DNA from: Pseudomonas sp. 31-12
Lineage (GTDB): Bacteria > Pseudomonadota > Gammaproteobacteria > Pseudomonadales > Pseudomonadaceae
DNA: 64,000 bases
Direction of reading: 5' to 3'
Assembly (NCBI RefSeq): GCF_003151075.1
Contig: NZ_CP029482.1
Span: 496,001-560,000 of the forward strand
Under the pieces are notes generated by a model. That model did not search any database. It was not told the origin of the DNA and was given only the letters and a program-made list of their open reading frames with translations. The translations under genes were made by a program, and so were the position numbers. Each line of letters begins with the position of its first letter. The stretch's first letter is position 1. This document shows positions 43,593-52,582 of the stretch, one piece after another.

Positions 43593-44045
43593 TTATTCGC
43601 TCTTTTCTTCCTGCGCATCCAGCGACTGACGATAGCTGTCCAGCGCATCGCCAAAATCAGTGATGAATTGCGGATCGGTCAGCCAGGCTTGAGCGGCATC
43701 GCGGTCCATGCCGTCGGCCCACATGCGGTAGTCGATCAGCATGTCGGCAGCCAGGTGAGTGGCGGCCATGGCTTCGTTGTCGGCGTTTTCCATGTCCAGC
43801 AGTTCTGGATGGTCGCTGATGATCCCGGCGAGGTCTGTCAGCAGGGCCAGTAGCATGTCGTTGCGGCTGATGGCTTCGGCGTCGCGCATTTTGCTGAACA
43901 TCGCCAGGGTGTATTCCGGGATCGGCTCGCCGATTTCGCCCAGGTCATCGTCCAGCGCGGCGGGTTTGCGGCCGTGGATGTTGATCTGTCTGGCTTTGAT
44001 CTTGGCCCGCTTGGCGCGTTTTTGCTGCTTGTTCAGGGATGCCAT
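43593..44045 (-). CDS. Hypothetical protein, paralogue 1 of a tandem pair (150 aa)
   Basis: A 150-residue protein starting MASLNKQQKRAKRAKIKARQ, a very basic N-terminus, followed by an acidic helical body with LAADMLIDYRMWADGMDRDAAQAWL. It is clearly related to the next gene: same basic start, a middle region KMRDAEAISRNDMLLALL, and a tail IDYRxW..WLxxPxF. It has no known domain that I recognise. The basic tail might bind nucleic acid. Confidence 0.75.
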   Translation of the reverse strand: MASLNKQQKRAKRAKIKARQINIHGRKPAALDDDLGEIGEPIPEYTLAMFSKMRDAEAISRNDMLLALLTDLAGIISDHPELLDMENADNEAMAATHLAADMLIDYRMWADGMDRDAAQAWLTDPQFITDFGDALDSYRQSLDAQEEKSE

Positions 44046-44050
44046 TAAAT

Positions 44051-44467
44051 TCAGTTCGCTTTCTGTTGGGTTTGGGCCGCAATGACGTCGGACGCCGCGA
44101 CGTAGTCAGCCTGGAAGGCCGGTGATTCGATCCACGCCAGGGCGCCGGCTTCATCGGCCTCGGTGGACCATTGGCGATATTCGATCAGCGCAGCGAGGAT
44201 GAAATCCATCGCGCCTTCTTCGCCTTCCTGCTCGTACACCAGTTCCAGCAGCGGGTCTTCGAGGAAGGCCAAGCACATCGCTTGCTGGCTGGTTTTTTCG
44301 GCATCGATCATTTTCTTGAACAGTTCGGTCAGGTCCACCGATTCGAAGTCGATGCGATCATCGTTCGGGTCCAGCTCGACCGGCGCGGCAGCCCGCTGGG
44401 TGCGGTTTTGCTTGGCCTTTGCCTTGGCGCGGGAAGCGCGTTTGTTCTGCTTGTTGGCGGATGCCAT
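44051..44467 (-). CDS. Hypothetical protein, paralogue 2 of a tandem pair (138 aa)
   Basis: A 138-residue protein starting MASANKQNKRASRAKAKAKQ, then an acidic helical body with ELFKKMIDAEKTSQQAMCLAFL and ALIEYRQWSTEADEAGALAWI. It is five bases upstream of paralogue 1, so the two are co-transcribed. ATG 44467 is preferred because the basic start is shared by both. Function unknown. Confidence 0.75.
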   Translation of the reverse strand: MASANKQNKRASRAKAKAKQNRTQRAAAPVELDPNDDRIDFESVDLTELFKKMIDAEKTSQQAMCLAFLEDPLLELVYEQEGEEGAMDFILAALIEYRQWSTEADEAGALAWIESPAFQADYVAASDVIAAQTQQKAN

Positions 44468-44505
44468 GGGTGAAATTCCGTCATTCGGTGAAAGGGGCGG
44501 GTCAA

Positions 44506-45480
44506 TCAGTTGCGTGGCACTCGCCGCCCGGGTGTATCGGGGGCCAGTTCGCCGGTCTGCAACCAGGACAATGCAATGGGCCATAGTGTGGCTTGGTATG
44601 CGCTGCGAAAAAAGGCGAAATGTCCGACTTCTTCTTCGCCGATGTCTTCCGGGGTGATTCGCAGGTGGGTGTTTGTGCTGCCGGTGAAGTAGCCGAGCAG
44701 GCGTTCAATGGCGGCGATCGTACCGTAAGGATCGTCGCTGATGCTGATGGCCAGGGTTTTTGCGGTGACTGATGCAAAGGGAAGCCGGCCGGTTTTTGCG
44801 TGCATGACACGACCGCTGGGCCGCGTTTCGTAGCGCGCAGTGGGCGTGCTCCAGTCGCGAACCACTGCGGCGGGCGTGTCCTCCAGCCAGCCGAGACGTT
44901 TGCCGGGGAAGTAGCCGTAAAGCAGGGTCATCAACGGCATCACCACGTGCCACTTGCCGAACATCCGCCAGCGATGGGTGGGCGCATAGTCGCGCCAGTA
45001 CGCGAATTGCGCGCCGACCGTCACCAAGTGCCGAATCAAATGCCCAGACGCTCCCAGGCCCGCTGCACAGCCTCCAAAGCTGTGGCCGACCACGTCGATG
45101 GGCTGGCCAGGGAATTCGCGCTGAGCGCGCTTGAGCATCGCCTCGAAATCCAGCACGCCCCAATCAGACCAGGACGCCTCCAGCCCTTTCAACGACGTTG
45201 GCCGCGATTCGCCGATGCCGCGGTAGTCATAGGTGATGACATCGAAGTCGTTGGCGAACAGGTAGTCGGCGAAGCGCGAATAGTGTCGGCAACGAACCGA
45301 GGTGGCCGCGTTGATGATGACGACCGGGCGCGCGCTGTCCTGAGAGGCGTGCCGCCAAGTGAAGCCGCCGAGGATGAAGGCGTCTGCGGCGGGCTCCTTG
45401 AACGGTTCGCCAGCAGTGTCAGTGGTCAGCGACAACTCGATTTGAGTCGGTGACAGTGAAGGCATGTCCTGCAAATTCAT
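44506..45480 (-). CDS. Alpha/beta hydrolase
   Basis: A 324-residue serine hydrolase of the alpha/beta fold (possibly YheT/serine aminopeptidase type). The nucleophile elbow is VVGHSFGGC, the oxyanion region VVIINAAT and YDYRGIGESRP lie before it, and a late His occurs in EEVGHFAFFR. Substrate unknown. It is 38 bases upstream of paralogue 2 on the same strand and may share its transcript. TTG 45510 is a possible earlier start. Confidence 0.85.
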   Translation of the reverse strand: MNLQDMPSLSPTQIELSLTTDTAGEPFKEPAADAFILGGFTWRHASQDSARPVVIINAATSVRCRHYSRFADYLFANDFDVITYDYRGIGESRPTSLKGLEASWSDWGVLDFEAMLKRAQREFPGQPIDVVGHSFGGCAAGLGASGHLIRHLVTVGAQFAYWRDYAPTHRWRMFGKWHVVMPLMTLLYGYFPGKRLGWLEDTPAAVVRDWSTPTARYETRPSGRVMHAKTGRLPFASVTAKTLAISISDDPYGTIAAIERLLGYFTGSTNTHLRITPEDIGEEEVGHFAFFRSAYQATLWPIALSWLQTGELAPDTPGRRVPRN

Positions 45481-45552
45481 CGGCTTTGGACCTTTGCGGG
45501 TAGTTGCCAACGATAGTCCTCACACCGTTTGTGAACAATCCGCCCGTCGTTT

Positions 45553-46608
45553 TCACATCTTGCGATTGAGCTGTCGATCCTCAAGTAGGGCCCGTTCCCG
45601 ATCCAGTTCCGCACGAAGTTCCTCTTCGCTCGGCAGTACCGGCTTGTACTTACTGGCGAACAGTTGCTCATTGCCCTCCAACACTGAATAGCGCACCACC
45701 GACTCATCTTTCTGCGCGCAGAGAATGATGCCGACGGTAGGGCCGTCCTCCGGTCCGCGTTTGAGGTCGTCGTACATACGCACGTACATGTCCATCTGGC
45801 CGACGTCCTGGTGGGTCAGTTCGCCACGCTTGAGATCGAAGATGACGAAGCAATTGAGCAGGTAGTTGTAGAACACCAGGTCGATGTAGAAGTCTTTGCT
45901 GTCGGTGCTGATGCGTTGTTGGCGGGCGATGAAGGCAAAGCCTTTGCCCAGTTCAAGCAGGAAGGCTTGAAGCTGCTGGATCAGTGCTTGTTCGAGATCG
46001 GTTTCCTGGGTCAGGCCTGCGTCGGGTAAACCGAGAAACTCCAGCATCACCGGATCCCTGATGAACTCCCGAGGGTGTGCGTTCATTTTCTGGATGTTGG
46101 TAGCGGCTTCCTGTTTGACGGCAGGGCGGTCGCGGCTTGCTAGCAAGCGTTCGTAGTAGAGGGTGTTGATCTGGCGTTCCAAAGCGCGGGATGACCAATT
46201 TTGAATGGCAGATTCGTTCATGTACCAATGGCGGGCGTGTTCGTTATCGACACGCAGTAGCCTGCGGTAGTGGGTCCAGCTCAATTCGTGACGCAGTGCG
46301 TCACACTTTGGGAAGGCTTGATAGAAAAGGCGCATGTAACGGAGGTTGGAGGCGTCAAAGCCCTTCCCAAACTGTGTTGTTAAAACCTTGGCTAACGTCG
46401 GCAGCAACTGCTTGCCGTACTCAGCCCGCCGAGCCCCCTCCTGCTCAAACTCGACAATATGCCTTCCAATCTGCCAGCAAGTTTGTACCTGAACGGTATC
46501 GACCGCTCGCAATACCTTCTGGCGTGCCTGAAGTATCAATTCCCCAAGGTTTCCCACCAGAGAGGCGAGTTGTGGGTCTTGAGTGTTTTCGGTTTTGACG
46601 ATGCTCAT
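45553..46608 (-). CDS. PDDEXK nuclease-like protein (DUF1016, YhcG type)
   Basis: A 351-residue protein. The N-terminal half (about 1-165) is the DUF1016 helical region (ASNLRYMRLFYQAFP, LSWTHYRRLLRV); the C-terminal half has the PDDEXK nuclease core with FYIDLVFYNYLLNCFVIFDLK, giving Asp and the F-D-L-K element. Relatives are found both in restriction/defence loci and as solitary genes. Here it is solitary, without a methylase or restriction subunit nearby. Confidence 0.87.
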   Translation of the reverse strand: MSIVKTENTQDPQLASLVGNLGELILQARQKVLRAVDTVQVQTCWQIGRHIVEFEQEGARRAEYGKQLLPTLAKVLTTQFGKGFDASNLRYMRLFYQAFPKCDALRHELSWTHYRRLLRVDNEHARHWYMNESAIQNWSSRALERQINTLYYERLLASRDRPAVKQEAATNIQKMNAHPREFIRDPVMLEFLGLPDAGLTQETDLEQALIQQLQAFLLELGKGFAFIARQQRISTDSKDFYIDLVFYNYLLNCFVIFDLKRGELTHQDVGQMDMYVRMYDDLKRGPEDGPTVGIILCAQKDESVVRYSVLEGNEQLFASKYKPVLPSEEELRAELDRERALLEDRQLNRKM

Positions 46609-46871
46609 GAAGTCTTCCGCGGCTGGAGGAACAGGCGAAAGAGAATGCCAAGAGAGGGCAGGGTGGCGATGCAGGGCGTGGCCGGGAAATCCGCAGGAAA
46701 TGCCGGATTCGTTTTGCAGGATCGTGCCGACGGCTGCGCGTGTTTGAGGAATACAAGGCGTAGTCCATTTCGCAGTGAGCTCAAGGTCGAATCAATCTAA
46801 AACTTGGACATCGCCCGGCAAATCAAAAGTGAAGGATCAGGAGGGCGCTGTGAAGCCCAGGAGTCGTCATC

Positions 46872-47321
46872 ATGAAGTACCTCCATTCACTCATGTTGCC
46901 CATCGTCGCTATTGGCCTATTGATGTTTCCAGCCACGTCGTGGGCTGCGAGCCTCGAGCCCATCGATAGTTCAGGCGTGCAGATTCAGCGTCAGGAACAG
47001 AATGGGATTACCTATTTGTCCGGCGGTATTGGCGAGGATGAAGCGAAGGCCATTCAGCAAACGACCGGCTACAACCTGCACATGACCTTTTCCATTGGGC
47101 CGGAGGGCAAATATGTACCTGATGTGGAATTGGTTATCCAGAGTGCTCAAGGGCAATCAGTGCTGACACTCAGTCAGGCAGGGCCTTTGGTATATGTGCA
47201 GTTACCGGCTGGCAAGTACACCGTCGTCGCCACCCGTAACGGTGAGGCAAAGCGCGACACGACAGATGTCGACAGCGCTGGTGTGCGTAATCTGGTGTTC
47301 AACTGGAAGGGTGATGAGTGA
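46872..47321 (+). CDS. Exported hypothetical protein (149 aa)
   Basis: A 149-residue protein with a clear signal peptide (cleavage about FPATSWAAS). The mature part forms beta-rich repeats with GITYLSGGIGEDEAKAI and GPLVYVQLPAGKYTVVATRNG, the latter like a carboxypeptidase-regulatory-type Ig domain. CAGGAG lies before the ATG. Periplasmic; function unknown. Confidence 0.75.
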   Translation: MKYLHSLMLPIVAIGLLMFPATSWAASLEPIDSSGVQIQRQEQNGITYLSGGIGEDEAKAIQQTTGYNLHMTFSIGPEGKYVPDVELVIQSAQGQSVLTLSQAGPLVYVQLPAGKYTVVATRNGEAKRDTTDVDSAGVRNLVFNWKGDE

Positions 47322-47358
47322 CGGTGGCAGTCCTTCGAGACTGCCGCCCGCCGATTGA

Positions 47359-47820
47359 TCAGGCTTGCGTCGTCTGGCCGCGCAGGATCAGTTGTTTGCG
47401 CTGTTCTTCAGGCAAGTCGTTGATGCAGTAATTCACGTAAAAAATGTTCAGGAAGAACGTATAGAACCCGTTCATGCGCAAGTCGATTTTGTGCTCGTTG
47501 AGGGCGTATTCCGACAGCGCGTTTTTGGCCTTGAAGGCCCACACGATGTACAGCGCGTTCAATGCGATCAGCAGAATGCCGGAAAGCGAGTCGAACAACA
47601 CGTCGCCCAGGTTCGACAGCGCGCCGCTCCAGCCAAGGCAGACGGCGACCCAAATAATGTAAGTGTCGTCGACCACCTTGATTTTCGTCGTTTCGTTGAT
47701 CTTCTGGTTGCTCTTGTACAACCACAACAGCAAGTAGATCCCGGCGGTCGCAATCGACAGCAGGACCATGTTCAAGGTTTTGGTGTTGACCTTGTCTTTC
47801 AGTTCATTGATGTCGGACAT
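47359..47820 (-). CDS. DUF4234-type small membrane protein
   Basis: A 153-residue protein starting MSDINELKDKVNTKTLNMVL with LLSIATAGIYLLLWLYKSNQKI, typical of DUF4234, and three to four membrane helices. The ATG at 47820 fits the family start. The frame runs further to 47916 but without a ribosome site. Function unknown. The 320 bases before it up to the tRNA-Phe hold only the tRNA terminator and AT-rich sequence. Confidence 0.75.
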   Translation of the reverse strand: MSDINELKDKVNTKTLNMVLLSIATAGIYLLLWLYKSNQKINETTKIKVVDDTYIIWVAVCLGWSGALSNLGDVLFDSLSGILLIALNALYIVWAFKAKNALSEYALNEHKIDLRMNGFYTFFLNIFYVNYCINDLPEEQRKQLILRGQTTQA

Positions 47821-48100
47821 AACTGTTCCATGTTCAGGGCTTTCGAGAAGGGAGCGTGCCTGCTTCGGGCCGTCGAACAGGGGAGCATTTTGCGGGGAGG
47901 GGTGAAAAGCACGCACTCCTTGCGCTGTCTCTATCCTGTATCGACTGATTCGGATGCGGGGGCATCAGGATCAATGTTGGCTATATTCCATGCACGCGCA
48001 AAATCATAGCACGGTGCCATCATCGTGCCCGAGTACTAAAGAGTGATTGTTTTTCCGGCATCTTTGCTGCGGTGGATTGTCGTTATCAAATCCCAAGCAT

Positions 48101-48134
48101 AAAAAAACCCTGAATCTTGCGATTCAGGGTTTTC
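48101..48134 (-). terminator. Terminator downstream of tRNA-Phe
   Basis: AAAACCCTGAATC / GATTCAGGGTTTTTTT on the minus strand with a four-base GCAA loop, seven bases past the tRNA CCA end. Confidence 0.9.
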
Positions 48135-48140
48135 GGTATT

Positions 48141-48216
48141 TGGTGCCCAGAGACGGAATCGAACCGCCGACACGGGGATTTTCAATCCCCTGCTCTACCG
48201 ACTGAGCTATCTGGGC
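48141..48216 (-). tRNA. tRNA-Phe (anticodon GAA)
   Basis: On the minus strand the 76-base gene begins GCCCAGATAGCTCAGTCGGT, has anticodon loop TTGAAAA (GAA) closed by GGGGA/TCCCC, the T-arm GGTTCGATTCC and an encoded CCA. All stems pair. Confidence 0.97.
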
Positions 48217-48319
48217 AACGGGGCGCATTAAACGGGTTTTTCAGGGGGTCGTCAAGCAAGTTTTCAAAAAAAATTTAACTATTACCGTCGCTTACGTTCC
48301 GACCCCCAATAAAACGGGA

Positions 48320-48592
48320 TTATTCAGCCGGCGGAACGTAGCCGTCAGCCTTGGCGTATTCCTCGCCGGAAAAGAACTTGTCCATCTCGCCCTGAAGGTA
48401 TTTGCGGTCTTCGGCGTTCATCATGTTCAGGCGTTTTTCGTTGATCAGCAGGGTCTGGTGTTTCTGCCAGTCGGCCCAGGCCTTGGCCGAGACGTGGTCA
48501 AAAATGTCCTGACCTTTGGTTCCCGGGAATGGAGCGCGCTCCAGGGCGGGCAATTCTTCTTTGTACTTGCGGCACATGATGGTGCGGGTCAT
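48320..48592 (-). CDS. yggX: Fe(2+)-trafficking / oxidative damage protection protein YggX
   Basis: A 90-residue protein with the family start [32 protein letters not shown] and [19 protein letters not shown]. YggX helps protect iron-sulfur clusters. It overlaps the stop of mutY by four bases; the mutY-yggX pair is conserved, and MutY itself carries an iron-sulfur cluster. Confidence 0.95.
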   Translation of the reverse strand: MTRTIMCRKYKEELPALERAPFPGTKGQDIFDHVSAKAWADWQKHQTLLINEKRLNMMNAEDRKYLQGEMDKFFSGEEYAKADGYVPPAE

Positions 48593-49656
48593 GACGACTC
48601 TCCTGCGTTCAATACGGCGGCCGCGCGTTCGAGCAAGGTTTTGACCGGGGCGGCAAGGCCCAGGCGCGGCGGGGTGGCGAGGTTATACCAGAGCCAGTCG
48701 GCCTCGGCCACGTGATGGCCGGCCTCCTGGACCTGAACCAGCCAGGGTTCGATGGACAACTGGAAGTGGCTGAAGGTGTGGACCAGGCTCGGCAGCGCTT
48801 GTTGGCTGCCCAGTTCCAGCGAGTGCTGCGTGGCCAGATGTTGCAGGTCGTCGAGGTCGTCGAGTTCCGGCAGGCTCCAGAGACCGCCCCACAAGCCCGT
48901 GGAAGGCCGGCGGTAAAGCAGAATCGCGCCTTCGCCGTTGGCGAGCATCGGCATCAACGTACGCTTCTGTGGCACGGTTTTGCGCGGCTTGGGAATCGGG
49001 TAGCGGGTTTCCAGGCCGAGCATGTGGGCTTCGCAGCCCTTTTTCAGCGGACACAGCAGGCAGCTCGGTTTGCTGCGGGTGCAAAGCGTGGCGCCCAGAT
49101 CCATCATCGCCTGGGTGTAGGCGTTGACCCGATCATGCGGTGTAAAGCGCTCAGCGTTCGCCCACAGCTGCTTGGCGACTTTCGGCTCGCCCGGATAACC
49201 CTCTTGCGCGGTAAAGCGTGCCAGGACCCGTTTGACGTTGCCGTCGAGGATCGGCGCCCGCAGGCCCATGCTCAGGCTGGCGATAGCACCGGCCGTAGAC
49301 AGGCCGATCCCCGGCAACTCGACAAGCTTTTCGACATCCCGGGGAAACTCGCCACCGTACTCCGCCACGACAATCTTCGCCGTCTTCTGCAAATTGCGCG
49401 CGCGGGTGTAGTAACCGAGGCCGGTCCACAGGTGCAGCACTTCGTCTTCCGGCGCAGCGGCCAGCGCCTCGACCGTCGGCAGCGAGGCCATGAACCGGTC
49501 GAAGTAATTCAGCACGGTGCTGACCTGGGTTTGCTGCAACATGATCTCCGAGACCCACACTCGATACGGCGTGATGCCTTGTTGCCAGGGCAAATCGTGG
49601 CGGCCGTGGCGGTCGTACCAGTCCAGCACCGCCGATGAAAACTGCTCGGCTCTCAT
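48589..49656 (-). CDS. mutY: A/G-specific adenine DNA glycosylase
   Basis: A 355-residue base-excision repair enzyme that removes A opposite 8-oxoG. It has HGRHDLPWQ, the helix-hairpin-helix [14 protein letters not shown] and the cluster ligands in [17 protein letters not shown] (Cys-X6-Cys-X2-Cys-X5-Cys). The C-terminal NUDIX-like domain is present ([11 protein letters not shown]). It overlaps asmA and yggX by four bases on each side. Confidence 0.95.
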   Translation of the reverse strand: MRAEQFSSAVLDWYDRHGRHDLPWQQGITPYRVWVSEIMLQQTQVSTVLNYFDRFMASLPTVEALAAAPEDEVLHLWTGLGYYTRARNLQKTAKIVVAEYGGEFPRDVEKLVELPGIGLSTAGAIASLSMGLRAPILDGNVKRVLARFTAQEGYPGEPKVAKQLWANAERFTPHDRVNAYTQAMMDLGATLCTRSKPSCLLCPLKKGCEAHMLGLETRYPIPKPRKTVPQKRTLMPMLANGEGAILLYRRPSTGLWGGLWSLPELDDLDDLQHLATQHSLELGSQQALPSLVHTFSHFQLSIEPWLVQVQEAGHHVAEADWLWYNLATPPRLGLAAPVKTLLERAAAVLNAGESS

Positions 49657-51875
49657 CGCTTGAACAGCCCCTTCAGCGCGTCTTTCAGTTCAGGGCTGAC
49701 CTTGTCGCCAAGCTTCTCGTCGATTTTTTCGCTGATCCGCTCGCCCGCCAGCTTGCTTGCCACCTGGCCCATGCGTTCGTTATCGAGGCGGCAAGCCTTG
49801 GCGCCCAGCTCAAGCGGGCCACGGCAGCGCAGCGGCCATTCGATGCCGACGAACTTCTCGCCGACCTGGCACGCCGGGTCCGGCATGTCGCTCTTGTCGC
49901 CTTCGACGATGACGCCGACGCGGTAATCCATGCCCAGCACCCGCAGGTCGACATCGCCATCACCCTTCACGGTCATGCCCGGGATGCGCACTTTCAGGTC
50001 AGGGTTACTGGCCACGCCGTTACGGAACGTCAGGTTGCCGTTGAGCTCCTGGAATGGAGTGTCCTTGCCCCGTGGCTCGCCGCTGAGGGATTTGCGGTTC
50101 AGGGTGGCGATGCCTTTGCACAGCTGTTGCTCGAGGTTGGCATTGAGCAGCACGCCGTTGTTGATGACGAAGCTGGCATTGCCGTTGAGGGTCTCGATCA
50201 GCGCTTGCTGGCTATTGCCGCTGCCAGTCAGCGCACTGTTGAGCGTTACCAGGCCTTGGACCGGTGGATTCTTCCCTTGGCTTTCGAGGATTTTTTCCAC
50301 CGGCACTTTAGTGATGCGGGTCTGCATGTTCAGCGCCGGCACTTCCTGGCGCACGTCCAGAGTGCCCTTGGCTTCGAAGTTGCCGCCGTACAGATCGCCG
50401 CGCAGGTTCTCCAGGGTCAGCAGGCCGCCTTGGCCGGTGGCCTTGAGTGCTGCGTTCTGGATCGGCAGTTTGTCGAGGGTCAACTGGCCGAAGGTCAGGT
50501 CGGCGTCCACGTCGAGTTTTCTCAAGCGTTCTACCGGCAACAGGCGTTCAGTGCTCCATGCGGTTTTGGTCGGTGCGGCGGGCAACGGTGTGCTGCCGGC
50601 GCCTGCCATGGCATCGGCCTCTGTGCTGGCGACTTCGGCCTGGCGCACTTGAGTCGCGCTGTTGGCTTCGGCGGATTTTGGCGGCAGGTAACGGTCGACG
50701 TTGAAGGTGTCAGCCTTGAGGTTTGCGCGCAGCGATTGCTTGGCGAAGTCCTCGACGGCGATGCGGCCGCTGAAGCTGCTGTCGTCGACTTTCAGGTTGA
50801 TGTTGTCGAGCGACAGGCTCGCAGGCGTGCCCGCCAGACGGCTGACCAGCTCGACCTTGCTCAGGCTGCCTTCGGCCATGACCGGGAGTTTCTGGCCGAT
50901 GCTGTCGACGAATTTCGCCAGGTCGAACTGGGCGATCGAAATGCCGCCGCTGATTTGCGGCGTCTTGTCGAGGTCGTTGACCTTCAGTTCGCCCAATGCG
51001 CGCAATTGGTTGGCGGAGATTTTGATGCCGGTCCATTCGGCGATGTTCGCGGCTTTATCCAGCAGCAACTGGCCTTGGGCGGCGAAAGTCATGGTCTTGC
51101 CTTGCAGCGGATCGCCGGCGACTTCGCCGGAGAGTTTCATGTCTTCGAATTTGTAGCGCTGCAAGGCGCGTTCGAAACGCAGCTCGCCATTGAGCTCGGT
51201 GCGTACGCGCAAAACCGGCTGATTGGTGCCGAGGAACGCGGTGAGCTTGACCGGGATGTTGGTCGAGTCGTGGACCGGGCCGGTACTCAGCTGGATGCTT
51301 TCGGCGCTGAACTGCTTGCCGGTCTTCTCGTCGTTGTATTCAACGCGGGCGTTGTTGACGGTCAGGCTGTCGATGTCCAGGCGAATCGGCTGGGCCGGTT
51401 TTTCCGCCTGGGCGGTGGTGTCTGGCGCAGGAGCCGGTTCGCCAGGCGTGGCCGCTGGGGTAGCTGGCGCCGGGGCCTTGCCGATGTCTTCCCAGTTGCC
51501 ATGGCCATCTTTGTCGCGGCTCAGGCGCAGGTTCAAGCCTTCGACGCGTACGTCACTCATCTGCACTTCGCGGCGCAGCAGCGGCAGCACGCGCACGGAC
51601 AGGCCAAGCATCTGCAAGTCGGCGAACGGCTCGGTGGGCTTGGCCAGAGTCGCGACACTGGCTTCGTGCAATTCCAGGCCAAGCCACGGGAACAGGCTCC
51701 AGCCGATATCGCCATTGAGCGTCAGCTCGATGTGGGCCTTGTCGCGGGCAATCTGGCGAATCTCGTCTTTATAGTCGTTGGGATCGAAGAGGTGGGTCAG
51801 GGCAAAGCCCAGCGCCACAATGATCAGCAACAGCCCGAGAAGTACCAGACCCAGGATTTTGCCGAACGCTTTCAT
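49653..51875 (-). CDS. AsmA family protein
   Basis: A 740-residue protein with an N-terminal membrane anchor ([20 protein letters not shown]), the AsmA start [20 protein letters not shown] and a C-terminal repeat region with [16 protein letters not shown]. AsmA-type proteins sit across the periplasm and are linked to lipid transport to the outer membrane. A Pro/Ala-rich linker lies near residues 135-165. It is first of asmA-mutY-yggX. Confidence 0.88.
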   Translation of the reverse strand: MKAFGKILGLVLLGLLLIIVALGFALTHLFDPNDYKDEIRQIARDKAHIELTLNGDIGWSLFPWLGLELHEASVATLAKPTEPFADLQMLGLSVRVLPLLRREVQMSDVRVEGLNLRLSRDKDGHGNWEDIGKAPAPATPAATPGEPAPAPDTTAQAEKPAQPIRLDIDSLTVNNARVEYNDEKTGKQFSAESIQLSTGPVHDSTNIPVKLTAFLGTNQPVLRVRTELNGELRFERALQRYKFEDMKLSGEVAGDPLQGKTMTFAAQGQLLLDKAANIAEWTGIKISANQLRALGELKVNDLDKTPQISGGISIAQFDLAKFVDSIGQKLPVMAEGSLSKVELVSRLAGTPASLSLDNINLKVDDSSFSGRIAVEDFAKQSLRANLKADTFNVDRYLPPKSAEANSATQVRQAEVASTEADAMAGAGSTPLPAAPTKTAWSTERLLPVERLRKLDVDADLTFGQLTLDKLPIQNAALKATGQGGLLTLENLRGDLYGGNFEAKGTLDVRQEVPALNMQTRITKVPVEKILESQGKNPPVQGLVTLNSALTGSGNSQQALIETLNGNASFVINNGVLLNANLEQQLCKGIATLNRKSLSGEPRGKDTPFQELNGNLTFRNGVASNPDLKVRIPGMTVKGDGDVDLRVLGMDYRVGVIVEGDKSDMPDPACQVGEKFVGIEWPLRCRGPLELGAKACRLDNERMGQVASKLAGERISEKIDEKLGDKVSPELKDALKGLFKR

Positions 51876-51953
51876 GGGCGAGTCCTTGTAGTTAGTCGAA
51901 TTCGAAATTTAGCCGGGGAGTATAGCGCTCCGAAGCGGACGACCGGTCAGCGA

Positions 51954-52358
51954 TCACGCCGGCAACACATCCAGCGGCACTTTCAGCTTGGCGGCCAGGG
52001 CTTGTGCTTCGAGATGCCCGGCAGGTGCAAGCAAACGCAATGTCGCGCCCGATTGCGACGCCATCTTCTGCGCTTCGTTCACCATCCGCTCGGCAACGCC
52101 TCGACGACGGGTAATTTTTCGCACGCAAAGTTGGGACAAGTGCCAGACGTCCTGGTGCCGTTGCAAACGGGCCGCACCGAGCAGTCGATCATTGAAGCGT
52201 CCGGCGATCAGCGAACCGTCGCCCAGGCAGCCTTCGATCAACTGTACATCCCCGGAAAACGGGGCGAACAGCCAGTCCGGGGCGTCGCGGTAAATCTTTT
52301 GCAGGTCTTGCTGATCCTGATAAGTGGCTTCGTTCAGCGGCTCGACAATGATCGGCAT
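51954..52358 (-). CDS. PanM/PanZ-like GNAT protein
   Basis: A 134-residue GNAT. It matches PanZ landmarks: QQDLQKIYRDAP, LIAGRFNDRLLGAARL and LCVRKITRRRGVAERMV, which contain the acetyl-CoA loop RRRGVA. PanZ binds the aspartate decarboxylase proenzyme PanD with acetyl-CoA and triggers its self-cleavage for pantothenate synthesis. No panD is adjacent. It is divergent from the OFA transporter. Confidence 0.7.
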   Translation of the reverse strand: MPIIVEPLNEATYQDQQDLQKIYRDAPDWLFAPFSGDVQLIEGCLGDGSLIAGRFNDRLLGAARLQRHQDVWHLSQLCVRKITRRRGVAERMVNEAQKMASQSGATLRLLAPAGHLEAQALAAKLKVPLDVLPA

Positions 52359-52465
52359 GGCGGTTCCTTCAGTGGTACGAGAACAGACGACTTACAGAAA
52401 GGTGATATCACTTTGGTTTTTCTGTCACGTACAGATGGTAACCTCTGCCAGTTCGTCCGTCCTTC

Positions 52466-52494
52466 TGCGACGTGATGTCGCACCAAAATGGAGC
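52466..52494 (+). promoter_or_regulatory. Candidate regulatory sites before the OFA transporter
   Basis: TGCGAC-GTGAT-GTCGCA (52466-52482) is a perfect inverted repeat, directly overlapped by GCACCAAAATGGAGC (52480-52494), which differs by one base from a GCACCNNNNTGGTGC NtrC-type site. The ATG lies about 90 bases on. No clear sigma-54 promoter was seen in between. Confidence 0.4.
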
Positions 52495-52582
52495 TTCACC
52501 CTGAAAAAGACAGTCATGCGTGCGCATAAGGCTGGGGGCGAAGAGTGGCTGGCGAACCATACTAATAATTGGGGGATACACA

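Noticed and set aside
49635..52475. A 946-codon plus-strand frame opposite asmA
   Set aside because: It runs across asmA, mutY and panM-like gene ends; amino acid content is typical of antisense translation.
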